Made by a program: the position numbers and the translations under genes
The notes under the pieces: model-generated
The model's input: only the letters and a program-made list of their open reading frames with translations
The model's database searches: none
Told to the model about the DNA's origin: nothing
DNA from: Methylovorus menthalis
GTDB taxonomy: Bacteria > Pseudomonadota > Gammaproteobacteria > Burkholderiales > Methylophilaceae
NCBI RefSeq assembly: GCF_020523625.1
Contig: NZ_JAJAQH010000005.1
Span: 1-64,000 of the forward strand
Direction of reading: 5' to 3'
Length of the DNA stretch: 64,000 nucleotides
Part shown: positions 48,998-57,856 of the stretch, in pieces
Layout of the letters: each line of letters begins with the position of its first letter
Numbering within the stretch: the stretch's first letter is position 1

Positions 48998-50074
48998 CTA
49001 TCCTTGATTCAATTTTTGATAATGTTCAATTTGAGCCAGCGTGGCCTGGTTTAAATCTTCACCGGCTAGGCGCTGCATAGACCAGTCGACAATAAGCTCA
49101 AGTGCTTGCTCGAGGCGAAGTGCTGGGTGCCAGTCGAGTAGTTGGCGGGCTTTGGAAATATCCAGTTTGAGGTAGGTGGCTTCGTGGGGGTGCTCTCCTT
49201 CAGCAATTTGCCACTGGGCCTCATGCCCCCAGAGCGCAGCCATTTTCTCCACGATCCAGCCCACCGGCTTGGCATCCTCATCGTTGGGGCCAAAGTTCCA
49301 TCCCTCAGCATAGCGCGGGCCGTGCTCGTACAGGCGCTCTGCCAAGGTGAGATAGCCACGCAATGGCTCCATGACATGCTGCCATGGACGTATGGAGTTG
49401 GGGTTGCGGATATTCACGGTCTGCCCTTGTTCAAATCCGCGCAAAATGTCGGGAATCAGCCTGTCCTGAGCCCAGTCGCCACCACCAATGACATTGCCGG
49501 CGCGCGTGGTGGCAATCGCCACCCCATGCTGGGCATACGTTTCCGCATTGAAAAAGGATGAGCGGTAGGCTGCGCTCACCAATTCTGCACACCCTTTGCT
49601 ATTGCTGTAGGGGTCATAACCACCCATGGGTTCATTCTCGCGGTAGGCCCATACCCATTCGCGGTTTTCATAGCATTTGTCGGTCGTGATGTTTACTACG
49701 GCCCGGGTCTCGGGCGAATGCCGCACGCTTTCCAGCAGATGTACCGTGCCCATGACATTGGTCGCATAGGTTTCCACTGGATGGTCATAGGAGTAGCGCA
49801 CCAATGGTTGAGCCGCCATATGGATCACGATTTCGGGCTTGGCCTGCAATATGGCGTGCTGGAGCGTTGGCAGATCCCGAATGTCGGCAATGATGGACCG
49901 CATGCCTGCACCTACTCGGGCCTCTTCAAACAGGCTGGGTTGTGTTGGCGGAGCAAGCGCAAAGCCTGTGACTTCTGCCCCAAGGCTTTGCAGCCATAAT
50001 GATAGCCAGCTCCCCTTGAAACCGGTGTGCCCGGTCAAGAATACGCGTTTACCGCGCCAGAATGCCGGGTTCAT
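48998..50074 (-). CDS. rfbG: CDP-glucose 4,6-dehydratase
   Basis: A 358-aa SDR that turns CDP-glucose into CDP-4-keto-6-deoxyglucose. [23 protein letters not shown] is the family's NAD loop; a YSNSK-type active site ([12 protein letters not shown]) and [12 protein letters not shown] are present. The start at [11 protein letters not shown] makes an ATGA overlap with the rfbF stop; a Met five codons earlier is less likely. Confidence 0.94.
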   Translation of the reverse strand: MNPAFWRGKRVFLTGHTGFKGSWLSLWLQSLGAEVTGFALAPPTQPSLFEEARVGAGMRSIIADIRDLPTLQHAILQAKPEIVIHMAAQPLVRYSYDHPVETYATNVMGTVHLLESVRHSPETRAVVNITTDKCYENREWVWAYRENEPMGGYDPYSNSKGCAELVSAAYRSSFFNAETYAQHGVAIATTRAGNVIGGGDWAQDRLIPDILRGFEQGQTVNIRNPNSIRPWQHVMEPLRGYLTLAERLYEHGPRYAEGWNFGPNDEDAKPVGWIVEKMAALWGHEAQWQIAEGEHPHEATYLKLDISKARQLLDWHPALRLEQALELIVDWSMQRLAGEDLNQATLAQIEHYQKLNQG

Positions 50075-50844
50075 TCCCAGACCTTCCATGGCGCCTTGCC
50101 GCTGGCCCAGAGTTCTTCCAGATAGGTTTTGTCGCGCAAGGTATCCATCGGCTGCCAGAAACCCTCATGCGAAAATGCTGCAAGCTGGCCGCGTGAGGCC
50201 AAGGCCTCCAGCGGCTCTTTTTCCCAGATGGTGCTGTCGTCGCCAATCAGCCCCAGAACTTCAGGCGATAGTACGAAAAACCCCCCATTGATCATGGCGC
50301 CATCGCCTTTGGGTTTTTCCTTGAAGCTGCGAACCTTGCTGCCATCCATATCCAGTGCCCCAAAGCGGCCTGGGGGCAGGGTGGCGGTCAGCGTTGCCTT
50401 TACCTGTTGCGCCTGGTGAAAAGCAATCAACTCAGCAATATTGACATCGCTTACGCCATCGCCATACGTAAAGCAGAAGGCCTCCTCACCTTGCAGGTAA
50501 GGAGCAACGCGTTTCAGGCGGCCGCCGGTCATGGTGTCTACCCCGGTATCCACCAGGGTGACCTTCCATGGCTCAGCATAGCGCTCATGCACTTCCATCT
50601 GGTTATTGACCATGTCAAACGTGACATCCGACATGTGCAGAAAGTAATTGGCAAAATATTCTTTGATGACGTAACCCTTGTAGCCACAACAGATCACAAA
50701 ATCATTGATCCCGTAGTGGGAATAGATTTTCATGATGTGCCATAAAATCGGTTTGCCGCCTATTTCAACCATAGGTTTTGGGCGCAACGAAGTCTCTTCG
50801 CTGATACGCGTACCCAGGCCTCCCGCAAGGATCACTGCTTTCAT
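50071..50844 (-). CDS. rfbF: Glucose-1-phosphate cytidylyltransferase
   Basis: A 257-aa nucleotidyltransferase that forms CDP-glucose from CTP and glucose-1-phosphate, the entry step to CDP-3,6-dideoxyhexoses. [20 protein letters not shown] is the catalytic loop. [20 protein letters not shown] and [12 protein letters not shown] are typical of RfbF. It is coupled to rfbG. Confidence 0.95.
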   Translation of the reverse strand: MKAVILAGGLGTRISEETSLRPKPMVEIGGKPILWHIMKIYSHYGINDFVICCGYKGYVIKEYFANYFLHMSDVTFDMVNNQMEVHERYAEPWKVTLVDTGVDTMTGGRLKRVAPYLQGEEAFCFTYGDGVSDVNIAELIAFHQAQQVKATLTATLPPGRFGALDMDGSKVRSFKEKPKGDGAMINGGFFVLSPEVLGLIGDDSTIWEKEPLEALASRGQLAAFSHEGFWQPMDTLRDKTYLEELWASGKAPWKVWE

Positions 50845-50853
50845 GCCTTACCC

Positions 50854-52020
50854 TTATAGTGTTGCCAGGGCTTCAAATGCACCTGGAATGGGGTAGTGGT
50901 GGTTGCCGACAAACAAGCCATTCTGGTCGATATGGTCTGCATTTTTCAATTCGCCATGTACCTCGGAATAAAAGTATTTTACTACTTCATTTTTGGCAAA
51001 ATTCCCTGCCACGATAGGGCGACACTCGAAACCAAGCCCGGTAAGTTTTTCCAGCAACTGCTTGCGCGTCAGTTGGCTGCCGGGACGTATCACCAGGCTA
51101 AAGCCAAACCAGCTGCTCTCGCCGATTTCCTGCTGAATGAGTACATCAGGATGATTGGCCAGGGCGGCTTGCAACAGCTTGCCGTTCTTGCGGCGCTCTT
51201 CCACCATGCCTGGCAGGCGTTTCAGCTGCACCACACCCAATGCACCTTCCAGCTCAAGTGGCCGCACATTGAATCCTGGCAGCACAAAGCGGAAAGACTC
51301 TTCAAACGGGTCATCGCTTTTTTCACTACAAACATGGTTGTGTTTAGGCAGATTGCGAGTCCAGCCATGCGCGCGTAGCGACAGCAAAATATGGTAAAGC
51401 TCTTCATCATCCGTCACGATCAGGCCGCCCTCCATGGTCGAGATATGATGGCTGAAGAAAGAGCTATAGCTGCCCATGATCCCGAAAGTCCCCGCCTGCT
51501 GACCATTGAATCTGGCACCCAATGATTCGCAATTATCTTCTATCAGCACAATGTCACGTTCGCCGATGATCGCGTTGATACGATCAAAATCATTCGGATT
51601 CCCCAACAGATTCACCGCCATGATCATGCGCGTCTGGTCAGTAACTGCCGCCTCAAGCGCATCGAGGTCATAGTTCAGCGTATTAAGGTCAATATCGACA
51701 AACTTGATTTTCAGGCCGTACTGATAAAGCGGATAGTATGTCGTGCTCCACGAGACGGCAGGCACAATCACCTCATCGCCACGCTTCAATTTCAGCTTGG
51801 AGTTCTTCGTATAAAACAAGGCTGCCACCATGAGCAGGTTGGCTGAAGAGCCGGAGTTCACCATCAGACAAAATTTGCTGCCTGTGAATTGGGCGAAGTC
51901 GCGCTCAAACGCCTGTACATTGGCGCCCATGGTAAACATTCCAGAAGCGATGACATTTTGCATCGCGTCTATCTCTTCTTGCCCCCAAGAGGCAGTGGCT
52001 AACGGGAATTTAAAGCTCAT
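50854..52020 (-). CDS. colD: GDP-4-keto-6-deoxy-D-mannose 3-dehydratase ColD
   Basis: A 388-aa PLP enzyme of the aspartate aminotransferase fold that removes the 3-OH in GDP-L-colitose synthesis, with glutamate as amino donor. As in E. coli ColD, the PLP lysine is replaced by His (first His of SSFFSHHISTMEGG, residue 191). Long stretches such as GDEVIVPAVSWSTTYYP and SLRAHGWTRNLPKHN match ColD from memory. Unlike RfbH it has no iron-sulfur Cys set. It overlaps the ColC/Fcl-type gene by 4 bases. Confidence 0.94.
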   Translation of the reverse strand: MSFKFPLATASWGQEEIDAMQNVIASGMFTMGANVQAFERDFAQFTGSKFCLMVNSGSSANLLMVAALFYTKNSKLKLKRGDEVIVPAVSWSTTYYPLYQYGLKIKFVDIDLNTLNYDLDALEAAVTDQTRMIMAVNLLGNPNDFDRINAIIGERDIVLIEDNCESLGARFNGQQAGTFGIMGSYSSFFSHHISTMEGGLIVTDDEELYHILLSLRAHGWTRNLPKHNHVCSEKSDDPFEESFRFVLPGFNVRPLELEGALGVVQLKRLPGMVEERRKNGKLLQAALANHPDVLIQQEIGESSWFGFSLVIRPGSQLTRKQLLEKLTGLGFECRPIVAGNFAKNEVVKYFYSEVHGELKNADHIDQNGLFVGNHHYPIPGAFEALATL

Positions 52021-52949
52021 CGTAAATACTCATTCACATAAAATTGGTATGATTTTTCAATACCCGAAAGAAGGTCGTTTTTGGCTTGCCAGCCCCACGA
52101 CTGCTGGCGCTCAATGCTGACAAGCTTGCGTGTCATTCCCACCGGTTTTTCCAGGTTGTGGGTAAACTCTCCCGCATACCCCATCACCTCGGCCGTAGCC
52201 TGATAATATTCATTGATGGTGTAATCGTAGCCCAGCCCCACATTCATCATCGACGGCAGGGAGTCAAACTGGTCGATGGCGTGCACCATGGCATCTGCCA
52301 GATCGCCTGCGTACATGAACTCCCGGCGGGCTGTACCATCGCCCCATATCTCGACGGATTTTTCGCCTTTCTCGCGGGCTTGATAGACTTTGTGGATGAT
52401 GGCTGGAATCAGATGCGAGTGCGCTGGATCAAATTTGTCATGACGGCCATACAGATTGCAAGGAATCAGGGTTTTGTACTGAAAGCTGGGATCTTCACGC
52501 ATGATGTAATCACATAGCCGGGCAGTGATTATTTTCGCAAGGGCGTAGCCTTCATTGGTAGGCTCCAGTTCACCTTTCAGTACCAGCTCTTCAGGCAGGG
52601 GGTCATTGTGATTTCGTGGGTACATGCACGAGCTGCCGAGGTTGATCAGGCGCTTGACTCCTGCCTGTCGGGAGGCCCAGACAATATTGCGGCCCATATC
52701 CAGATTTTCCAGCAGGAACCCGACGGGTTCGCGCATATTGGCCTGAATGCCCCCAACCTTGCCCGCGCAATGTATGACGATATCGGGCCGGTGATTCTGC
52801 AGATATGTGAGCACGGCAGTGTAGTCTCGCAGATCGAGTTGCTGGCTGTCCGGCGTGAGCACGTCATGCGCAAACATGGACGGGTGCTCGAGCAGATTGC
52901 GCCCGACCATGCCGCCACTGCCGGTCAACAAGATACGCTGTTTGCTCAT
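52017..52949 (-). CDS. colC: GDP-L-colitose synthase / GDP-L-fucose synthase-type epimerase-reductase (ColC/Fcl)
   Basis: A 310-aa SDR that epimerises C5 and reduces C4 of a GDP-4-keto-6-deoxyhexose. GSGGMVGRNL is the cofactor loop, GSSCMYPR holds the Ser, and YALAK the Tyr/Lys. In sequence it belongs with Fcl (WcaG); next to colD its natural substrate is most likely the 3-deoxy compound, giving GDP-L-colitose. If it works on the 3-hydroxy compound, GDP-L-fucose would be made as well. Confidence 0.82.
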   Translation of the reverse strand: MSKQRILLTGSGGMVGRNLLEHPSMFAHDVLTPDSQQLDLRDYTAVLTYLQNHRPDIVIHCAGKVGGIQANMREPVGFLLENLDMGRNIVWASRQAGVKRLINLGSSCMYPRNHNDPLPEELVLKGELEPTNEGYALAKIITARLCDYIMREDPSFQYKTLIPCNLYGRHDKFDPAHSHLIPAIIHKVYQAREKGEKSVEIWGDGTARREFMYAGDLADAMVHAIDQFDSLPSMMNVGLGYDYTINEYYQATAEVMGYAGEFTHNLEKPVGMTRKLVSIERQQSWGWQAKNDLLSGIEKSYQFYVNEYLR

Positions 52950-52955
52950 GCTGGT

Positions 52956-54038
52956 TTACTCGTGGGGAATAAAGGCGGCATAGCCATGCTGTTTGACCAG
53001 TTCATCCCGCTGCGCTGATTTAAGGTCTTCACGCACCATCTCGGTAACCAGTTCATCAAATGAAATCCTGGGCACCCAGCCCAGTTTGTTTTTTGCCTTG
53101 CTGGGGTCGCCCAGCAGGGTTTCGACTTCCGTGGGGCGGAAGTATCGTGGGTCAACAGCCACGATACATTTGCCGGATTCATCGTAACCTTTTTCGTCAA
53201 CACCATCACCTTGCCAAGTAATGGCAAGCCCCAGCTCTTTTGCTGCAGCATTGACGAAATCACGTACGCTGTATTGCACGCCTGTGGCGATCACGAAGTC
53301 TTCTGGATTTTCCTGTTGCAGCATCAGCCACTGCATTTCGACATAATCCTTGGCATGACCCCAATCGCGTTTTGCATTGAGATTGCCGAGATACAAACAT
53401 TCCTGCAGTCCTAGCTTTATGCGAGCCAGCGCCCGAGTAATTTTGCGGGTAACAAAGGTTTCTCCGCGTATGGGCGACTCGTGGTTGAAAAGGATGCCGT
53501 TACAGGCATAAATCCCATAGGCTTCGCGGTAATTGACGGTAATCCAATAGGCATAGAGTTTCGCCACAGCATATGGACTACGTGGATAGAAAGGGGTGGT
53601 TTCTTTTTGAGGAGTCTCTTGTACCAGGCCATAGAGTTCCGAAGTTGAGGCCTGATAAAAGCGGGTTTTTTTGGTAAGGCCAAGCATACGGATCGCTTCC
53701 AGAATCCGCAATGGACCGAGGGCATCGGAATTGGCCGTGTATTCAGGCTCTTCAAAAGAGACCGCTACATGGCTCTGGGCGGCAAGATTGTAAATCTCGT
53801 CAGGCTGCACTTTCTGGATGATATGTGTCAGGCTGGAAGAGTCAGTCATGTCGCCGTGGTGCAGGTAGAAGGGCTTGCCTGTCTCGTGCACGTCATGGAA
53901 TAGATGATCAATACGCGCAGTATTGAATAGCGAGCTGCGACGCTTGATGCCATGAACTTCATAGCCTTTGTTCAGCAAAAACTCTGCGAGATATGCGCCA
54001 TCTTGTCCGGTGACGCCCGTGATTAAAGCCTTTTTCAT
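52956..54038 (-). CDS. gmd: GDP-mannose 4,6-dehydratase
   Basis: A 360-aa SDR that makes GDP-4-keto-6-deoxy-D-mannose. [27 protein letters not shown] and the active-site segment [12 protein letters not shown] are hallmarks. The start at 54038 has AAGGA nine bases upstream; a longer reading of 25 codons lacks support. It is the first gene of the 21-kb minus-strand polysaccharide locus. The GDP-mannose supply genes (manB, manC) are not in the window. Confidence 0.96.
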   Translation of the reverse strand: MKKALITGVTGQDGAYLAEFLLNKGYEVHGIKRRSSLFNTARIDHLFHDVHETGKPFYLHHGDMTDSSSLTHIIQKVQPDEIYNLAAQSHVAVSFEEPEYTANSDALGPLRILEAIRMLGLTKKTRFYQASTSELYGLVQETPQKETTPFYPRSPYAVAKLYAYWITVNYREAYGIYACNGILFNHESPIRGETFVTRKITRALARIKLGLQECLYLGNLNAKRDWGHAKDYVEMQWLMLQQENPEDFVIATGVQYSVRDFVNAAAKELGLAITWQGDGVDEKGYDESGKCIVAVDPRYFRPTEVETLLGDPSKAKNKLGWVPRISFDELVTEMVREDLKSAQRDELVKQHGYAAFIPHE

Positions 54039-54503
54039 TCTGTTGTCCTTGATTGTCTGCCATGCTGATTGAGTAGAGGCAGTAAGGCTACAATCGAGCA
54101 ACACAACCGGCATATCTCCCTTACTTCCTATTGAGGAAGCCAGGTCATGTACGCGTTAATTGCCCTTGTAACCGCAAAATGTAAGTTTAACATGCAGATG
54201 CGCATAAGCTGACCTGCAGAGGGCCGGTTGATGTCAGGATTTCAGGGCAAATATTGTCGGTCGAGCTTGACGATCCTGAAAAATTCTTTGTTATCAAACC
54301 CATCTCCTCTAAAAAGGCTGATGGTTGGAAGCGCTGGGTCTATTGCTCGGGGGGATTGGGTGAGTGCAAAAAAATGTTAACCAGCACAAGAGATTTAGTG
54401 ATGGCTTGTCAGCTTGCTGCATGATTTTTGTGCCATAGGGAACAAGCTAGCTTGGCTAGTTCAGCGTTGTTCGAATCGTATATCCACTTAACTCAACATC
54501 TGG
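54039..54503. other. Intergenic region upstream of the polysaccharide locus
   Basis: This 465-base stretch lies between gmd and the sfnR-like gene, both on the minus strand. It must hold the promoter of the 20-gene polysaccharide operon, but I found no convincing -35/-10 pair, -24/-12 site or ops/JUMPstart element. A small hairpin (CTTCCT/AGGAAG, 54124-54139) is present. No credible gene was seen. Confidence 0.5.
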
Positions 54504-55652
54504 TTAATCAATCAACCCCAACTCCTTGAGCCTGGCTCTTAGAATATTCCGGCTGATGCCAAGCAGGCGTGCGGTATGTACCTGATTGTGATGGCAAAAA
54601 TCATACGCTTTGCTGACGAGCAGGTTGTTGACGATGTCAAACAGCTTGTCCGGAGATTCCTGGAACAGCTCGTAAAACACTGTCTCAAGAGGATACGTCG
54701 AAACCTCGTTTTCGTGGCCTGCTTGCGGCTTTGTAGGCTTGGACTGATGGTGTGGCCGTGCGCTGTGTTCCTCGCGTTGCAGCAAGGAGTGCGGCAGGTT
54801 AAGGTCGTGCGGTTGCAGCGTATTGGTATTCGACACCAGCAATGCGCGGTGAATCACGTTTTCCAGTTCGCGGATATTGCCCGGCCAGGGGTATTCGAGC
54901 ATGACGCGGATGGTTTCTGGAGCCAGCTGCGGGGCGGCGGTCTGGAGTCGTTCTTTATATACATTCAGAAAGTGCTCAACCAGCGGCAAAATGTCGCCGC
55001 GGCGCTCTCTGAGTGGGGGAAGATTGATGGGGACGACTTTGATGCGGTAGTAAAGATCTTCGCGGAAGCGTCCGGCGCGGACGGCTTCTTCCAGGTCGAC
55101 GTTGGTGGCGGCAATCAGCCGCACGTTGATCGGAATAGCCTTGCGTGCGCCAACACGCACGACTTCGCGCTCTTGCAGCACGCGTAGCAGTTTTACCTGG
55201 GTAGACTGTGGCAGGTCGCCGATTTCATCGAGAAACAGTGTGCCGCCATTGGCAGATTCAAACCAGCCTATCTTCGATTGCGATGCGCCGGTGAAAGCGC
55301 CACGTTCGTAGCCAAATAATTCGCTCTCCACCAGGGTTTCAGAGAATGCGCCGCAATTTACCGCTTGGAAAGGCGCGTGTTTACGGGCGCTGAGGGCGTG
55401 CATCTGACGCGCAATCAGTTCCTTGCCGGTCCCGGTTTCACCAATAATCAGCGCGGTGGCATCGCTCTTGGCCACGCGCTCTATCATTCTTAACAGCTGT
55501 TGCGATTTGGGGTCGCTGAAAACCAGGGCGCTGGCCCGGATGGACAAGCTGACAGAAGATGGATTCGGGTGCGTGATGACATGCTCGGCCCCTTTTGGTG
55601 GCTGAGTGGGGCCGTCGTCTTCCAGGTCATAGTCCCATAATTGAGTTCGCAT
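54504..55652 (-). CDS. Sigma-54-dependent activator, SfnR-like (no receiver domain)
   Basis: A 382-aa enhancer-binding protein. A short N-terminal part (about 45 aa) with no receiver or ligand domain leads into the AAA+ domain with GETGTGKE, the GAFTGA loop, [12 protein letters not shown] and the arginine-finger region. The C-terminal Fis-type HTH is [21 protein letters not shown]. SfnR proteins of this layout switch on dimethylsulfone and other organosulfur genes under sulfate limitation. Two sigma-54 promoters lie in front of the divergent sulfur genes. The start gives [14 protein letters not shown]; a Met 12 codons upstream is possible. Confidence 0.82.
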   Translation of the reverse strand: MRTQLWDYDLEDDGPTQPPKGAEHVITHPNPSSVSLSIRASALVFSDPKSQQLLRMIERVAKSDATALIIGETGTGKELIARQMHALSARKHAPFQAVNCGAFSETLVESELFGYERGAFTGASQSKIGWFESANGGTLFLDEIGDLPQSTQVKLLRVLQEREVVRVGARKAIPINVRLIAATNVDLEEAVRAGRFREDLYYRIKVVPINLPPLRERRGDILPLVEHFLNVYKERLQTAAPQLAPETIRVMLEYPWPGNIRELENVIHRALLVSNTNTLQPHDLNLPHSLLQREEHSARPHHQSKPTKPQAGHENEVSTYPLETVFYELFQESPDKLFDIVNNLLVSKAYDFCHHNQVHTARLLGISRNILRARLKELGLID

Positions 55653-55728
55653 TGTGTGACGCTCTCTTTGGTAAATTGCAGGGTGCAATATAGCTAAATG
55701 TTATTAAAATTTCCACTAATATCACATT

Positions 55729-55745
55729 ATACCTATATAAGGTAT
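55729..55745. repeat. Inverted repeat in the sfnR-like / sulfur operon intergenic region
   Basis: ATACCT and AGGTAT arms of 6 bases with a 5-base ATATA spacer. It lies about 77 bases before the sfnR-like start and 190 bases before the sigma-54 promoter of the divergent operon. It could be a regulator site for either gene; no protein can be assigned. The rest of the 354-base gap is AT-rich with no gene. Confidence 0.4.
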
Positions 55746-55933
55746 GGTTATATCCTATGCAGGCTTATGCAAATACGGCATGTGAAAAGTGGTGATCAAG
55801 CAACAGTCTTGTATGTGGAAATGTTTGCCAGCCAACACTTGCTTGTTCATATCCTTCTGGGTAATCGCCATGTGATTTTCATAGGGAAATGAATTTAAAC
55901 GATTAAATTTAATAAGGTCGCGCTTGTTCTTTT

Positions 55934-55949
55934 TGGCATAGCTCTTGCC
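55934..55949 (+). promoter_or_regulatory. Sigma-54 (-24/-12) promoter of the first sulfur operon
   Basis: TGGCATAGCTCTTGCC fits the consensus TGGCAYRNNNNTTGCW in all but the last base, with GG and GC exactly ten bases apart. It lies 57 bases before the class II aldolase-like gene and is divergent from the sfnR-like activator gene. Confidence 0.82.
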
Positions 55950-56006
55950 CCTGCATGGTTATGCATCATTGGATGCAATACACATACCAACGTAGAGGGC
56001 AAAAAA

Positions 56007-56753
56007 ATGAGCGTGATCGCTGTTGAAGCAAAAAGAGAGCTGGAAGATTTTGTACAAAGCGTGCTGGAAGAGTCGCAGTTGGCATTTGATGTGTTCCGCG
56101 AGACCGGCACGATTACGGCCAATGGCACGGTAGGTTTTGTTGAACGTGTTCCAGGCCAGGAGCAACTGGTCATCGTCAATTACGGCGGGCCTTTCAACAA
56201 GGGCAAAAAACTGGAAGCGCTGGTGGTGGATTTTGATGGCAATGTCGTCATCGGCAAAAGCGGCCTGGGCAATACCCGTTACAACAAGCTGTTCAAGCAG
56301 CATGCGGATGTCACCTCGATTTCGCACGTGCACTCCCCTTACCTCGGTGCCTGGGCACAGGCACACCGCCCATTGCCTATCCGTTACGTGCCAGTGCAGC
56401 GCTTCAACCTGATTCGTGAAATCCCGATCTATATTGACCGTCGTCAGCAAGAAGTCGATTTCATTCTGGATCAGATTCGCCTGAACCCGCACAACACGGC
56501 CATTCTGGAAGCCAATGGCGGTTCCACCGTCTGGGGCAAGCAAGGTCTGCGCAAGCTGGCAGAATTCATTCTGCTGCTGGAAGAGGGCGCATTGATTCAA
56601 AGCCTGGCGGATTCCCTCGGTGGCTCCCGTGATTATGGTCCTGGCGTGCTCACCCAGCAGTGGAAAATGGCCAAGATTTATGATCAGGCGCATGCCTTGG
56701 GTCTTGTTCCGGCCAACGATAGCGCACCCGCCAGCGTTAAGGCTGCAGGCTAA
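56007..56753 (+). CDS. Class II aldolase/adducin-domain protein in organosulfur operon
   Basis: A 248-aa protein of the fuculose-aldolase/adducin fold. The metal-binding pair is HVH (H107 and H109) in SISHVHSPYLGAWAQAHRPLP; GTVGFVERVPGQ lies near the start. Such proteins occur at the head of sulfonate/sulfone gene clusters, but their substrate is unknown to me. A role in C-S or C-C cleavage after desulfonation is only a guess. It is the first gene after the sigma-54 promoter, 10 bases before the DszB-like gene. Confidence 0.72.
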   Translation: MSVIAVEAKRELEDFVQSVLEESQLAFDVFRETGTITANGTVGFVERVPGQEQLVIVNYGGPFNKGKKLEALVVDFDGNVVIGKSGLGNTRYNKLFKQHADVTSISHVHSPYLGAWAQAHRPLPIRYVPVQRFNLIREIPIYIDRRQQEVDFILDQIRLNPHNTAILEANGGSTVWGKQGLRKLAEFILLLEEGALIQSLADSLGGSRDYGPGVLTQQWKMAKIYDQAHALGLVPANDSAPASVKAAG

Positions 56754-56763
56754 GGGGGTATCC

Positions 56764-57807
56764 GTGAGCTCAACAACCCCTCAAGCGATCGACCGCCTTT
56801 GGTTTACCCGTTGCCCGGTCCCGACGGCCACCGGCCTTGCCCACAAGCTTGGCTGGCTGGAGTCAGAATTTGCGAAGGATGGCATTGCGCTTTCCACCTT
56901 GCAGGATCATCGTGAACTGGCGCGTCATCATTATGATCACCAGTTGCCCACGCTGATCCGCGAGGGCGGTAATCTGCTGGCGATCGCGGCGCGTGCCCAA
57001 GGGGCGCCTACGCGACTGATCGGCCTCACCTGGATCGATGAATGGCAAACCATTCTGGTACGGCCTGACTCCGGCATTACCGAGCCTGCCCATCTCAAGG
57101 GTTTGCGTCTCGCTTTGCCAGCCTTTATCGAGCACCCCCTGCATGACCATATTCGGGGCAGCAGCATTGCCCGCGGCATGAGCCTGCATGGCTACAAGGG
57201 CGCGCTGAAAATCGCCGGGCTTACGCTGGATGACGTTCAACTGGTGGAAGTCGGCTCCGGGCAAGGCGGTCGTGAAGACCTTGGCGGTTTGTGGGCGGGC
57301 ATCGAGCAGTTGGCGGCAGGCAAGGTCGACGCTGTGTATGGTAAAGGCGCATCAGCAGTAGAAGCAGCACAACGGTTGGGTGTCGTCGTCGGTATCAATC
57401 TGGATACCTATCCTGATCTGCAGTATCGCGTGAACAACGGGACGCCGCGTCCGATTACCGTGCATGAGCAACTGCTACAGGAGCATCCTGAGCTGGTCGC
57501 GCGCTTCCTTTATCAATCCTTGCGCGCCTCGGAATGGGCGAAAACCAATCTGGAAGGGGTGCGCAACGTACTGGAAGGCGAAACACGCTCAAGTGGTGTG
57601 GGCGTGCAACAGGCCTATGGCGATCATTTCCATCTGAGCCTGGCACCTGATCTTTCCGAGCAGCGTGTCGCCCTTTTCCAGCAGCAAAAGAACTTCATGT
57701 TGATCCATGGGCTGCTGGATCGCGACGTTGATCTTGACACCTGGATAGACCGAGGCCCGCTGGAGACCGCCATCGGCTGGCTGCAAGCAGAGCGAAAAGC
57801 GGCCTGA
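56764..57807 (+). CDS. DszB-like sulfinate desulfinase candidate (ABC substrate-binding fold, no signal peptide)
   Basis: A 347-aa periplasmic-binding-protein-fold enzyme lacking any signal peptide, so cytoplasmic. It aligns by eye with DszB, the 2'-hydroxybiphenyl-2-sulfinate desulfinase: the RCPVP motif gives Cys17 for DszB Cys27. H56 and R66 match His60 and Arg70 with the same 10-residue spacing and a following GG. This is the full catalytic set. The start is GTG after AGGGGGT; longer readings overlap the aldolase-like gene. It could also be a SsuA/NrtA-like sensor protein, but the conserved Cys argues for catalysis. Confidence 0.72.
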   Translation: MSSTTPQAIDRLWFTRCPVPTATGLAHKLGWLESEFAKDGIALSTLQDHRELARHHYDHQLPTLIREGGNLLAIAARAQGAPTRLIGLTWIDEWQTILVRPDSGITEPAHLKGLRLALPAFIEHPLHDHIRGSSIARGMSLHGYKGALKIAGLTLDDVQLVEVGSGQGGREDLGGLWAGIEQLAAGKVDAVYGKGASAVEAAQRLGVVVGINLDTYPDLQYRVNNGTPRPITVHEQLLQEHPELVARFLYQSLRASEWAKTNLEGVRNVLEGETRSSGVGVQQAYGDHFHLSLAPDLSEQRVALFQQQKNFMLIHGLLDRDVDLDTWIDRGPLETAIGWLQAERKAA

Positions 57808-57856
57808 GGGTAGTGATGGGCACGTTGTCCCAAATGAATGAATTAAGGAGTAGGTA

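Noticed and set aside
11648-54038. PEP-CTERM/exosortase system suggested by the PrsR-like regulator
   Set aside because: No exosortase, PEP-CTERM protein or PrsK-type kinase gene is present in the window.
54039-54503. Sigma-54 or ops/JUMPstart element for the polysaccharide operon
   Set aside because: Near matches had wrong GG-GC spacing (11 or 12 bases), and no GGCGGTAG-type element was found on the minus strand.
55698-55892. Small open frame of 64 codons in the sfnR-like upstream region
   Set aside because: AT-rich regulatory gap, no ribosome binding site, no similarity; it overlaps the inverted repeat.
55959-56693. Minus-strand open frame (244 codons)
   Set aside because: Antisense to the class II aldolase-like gene, which has clear motifs; nothing recognisable in the reverse frame.
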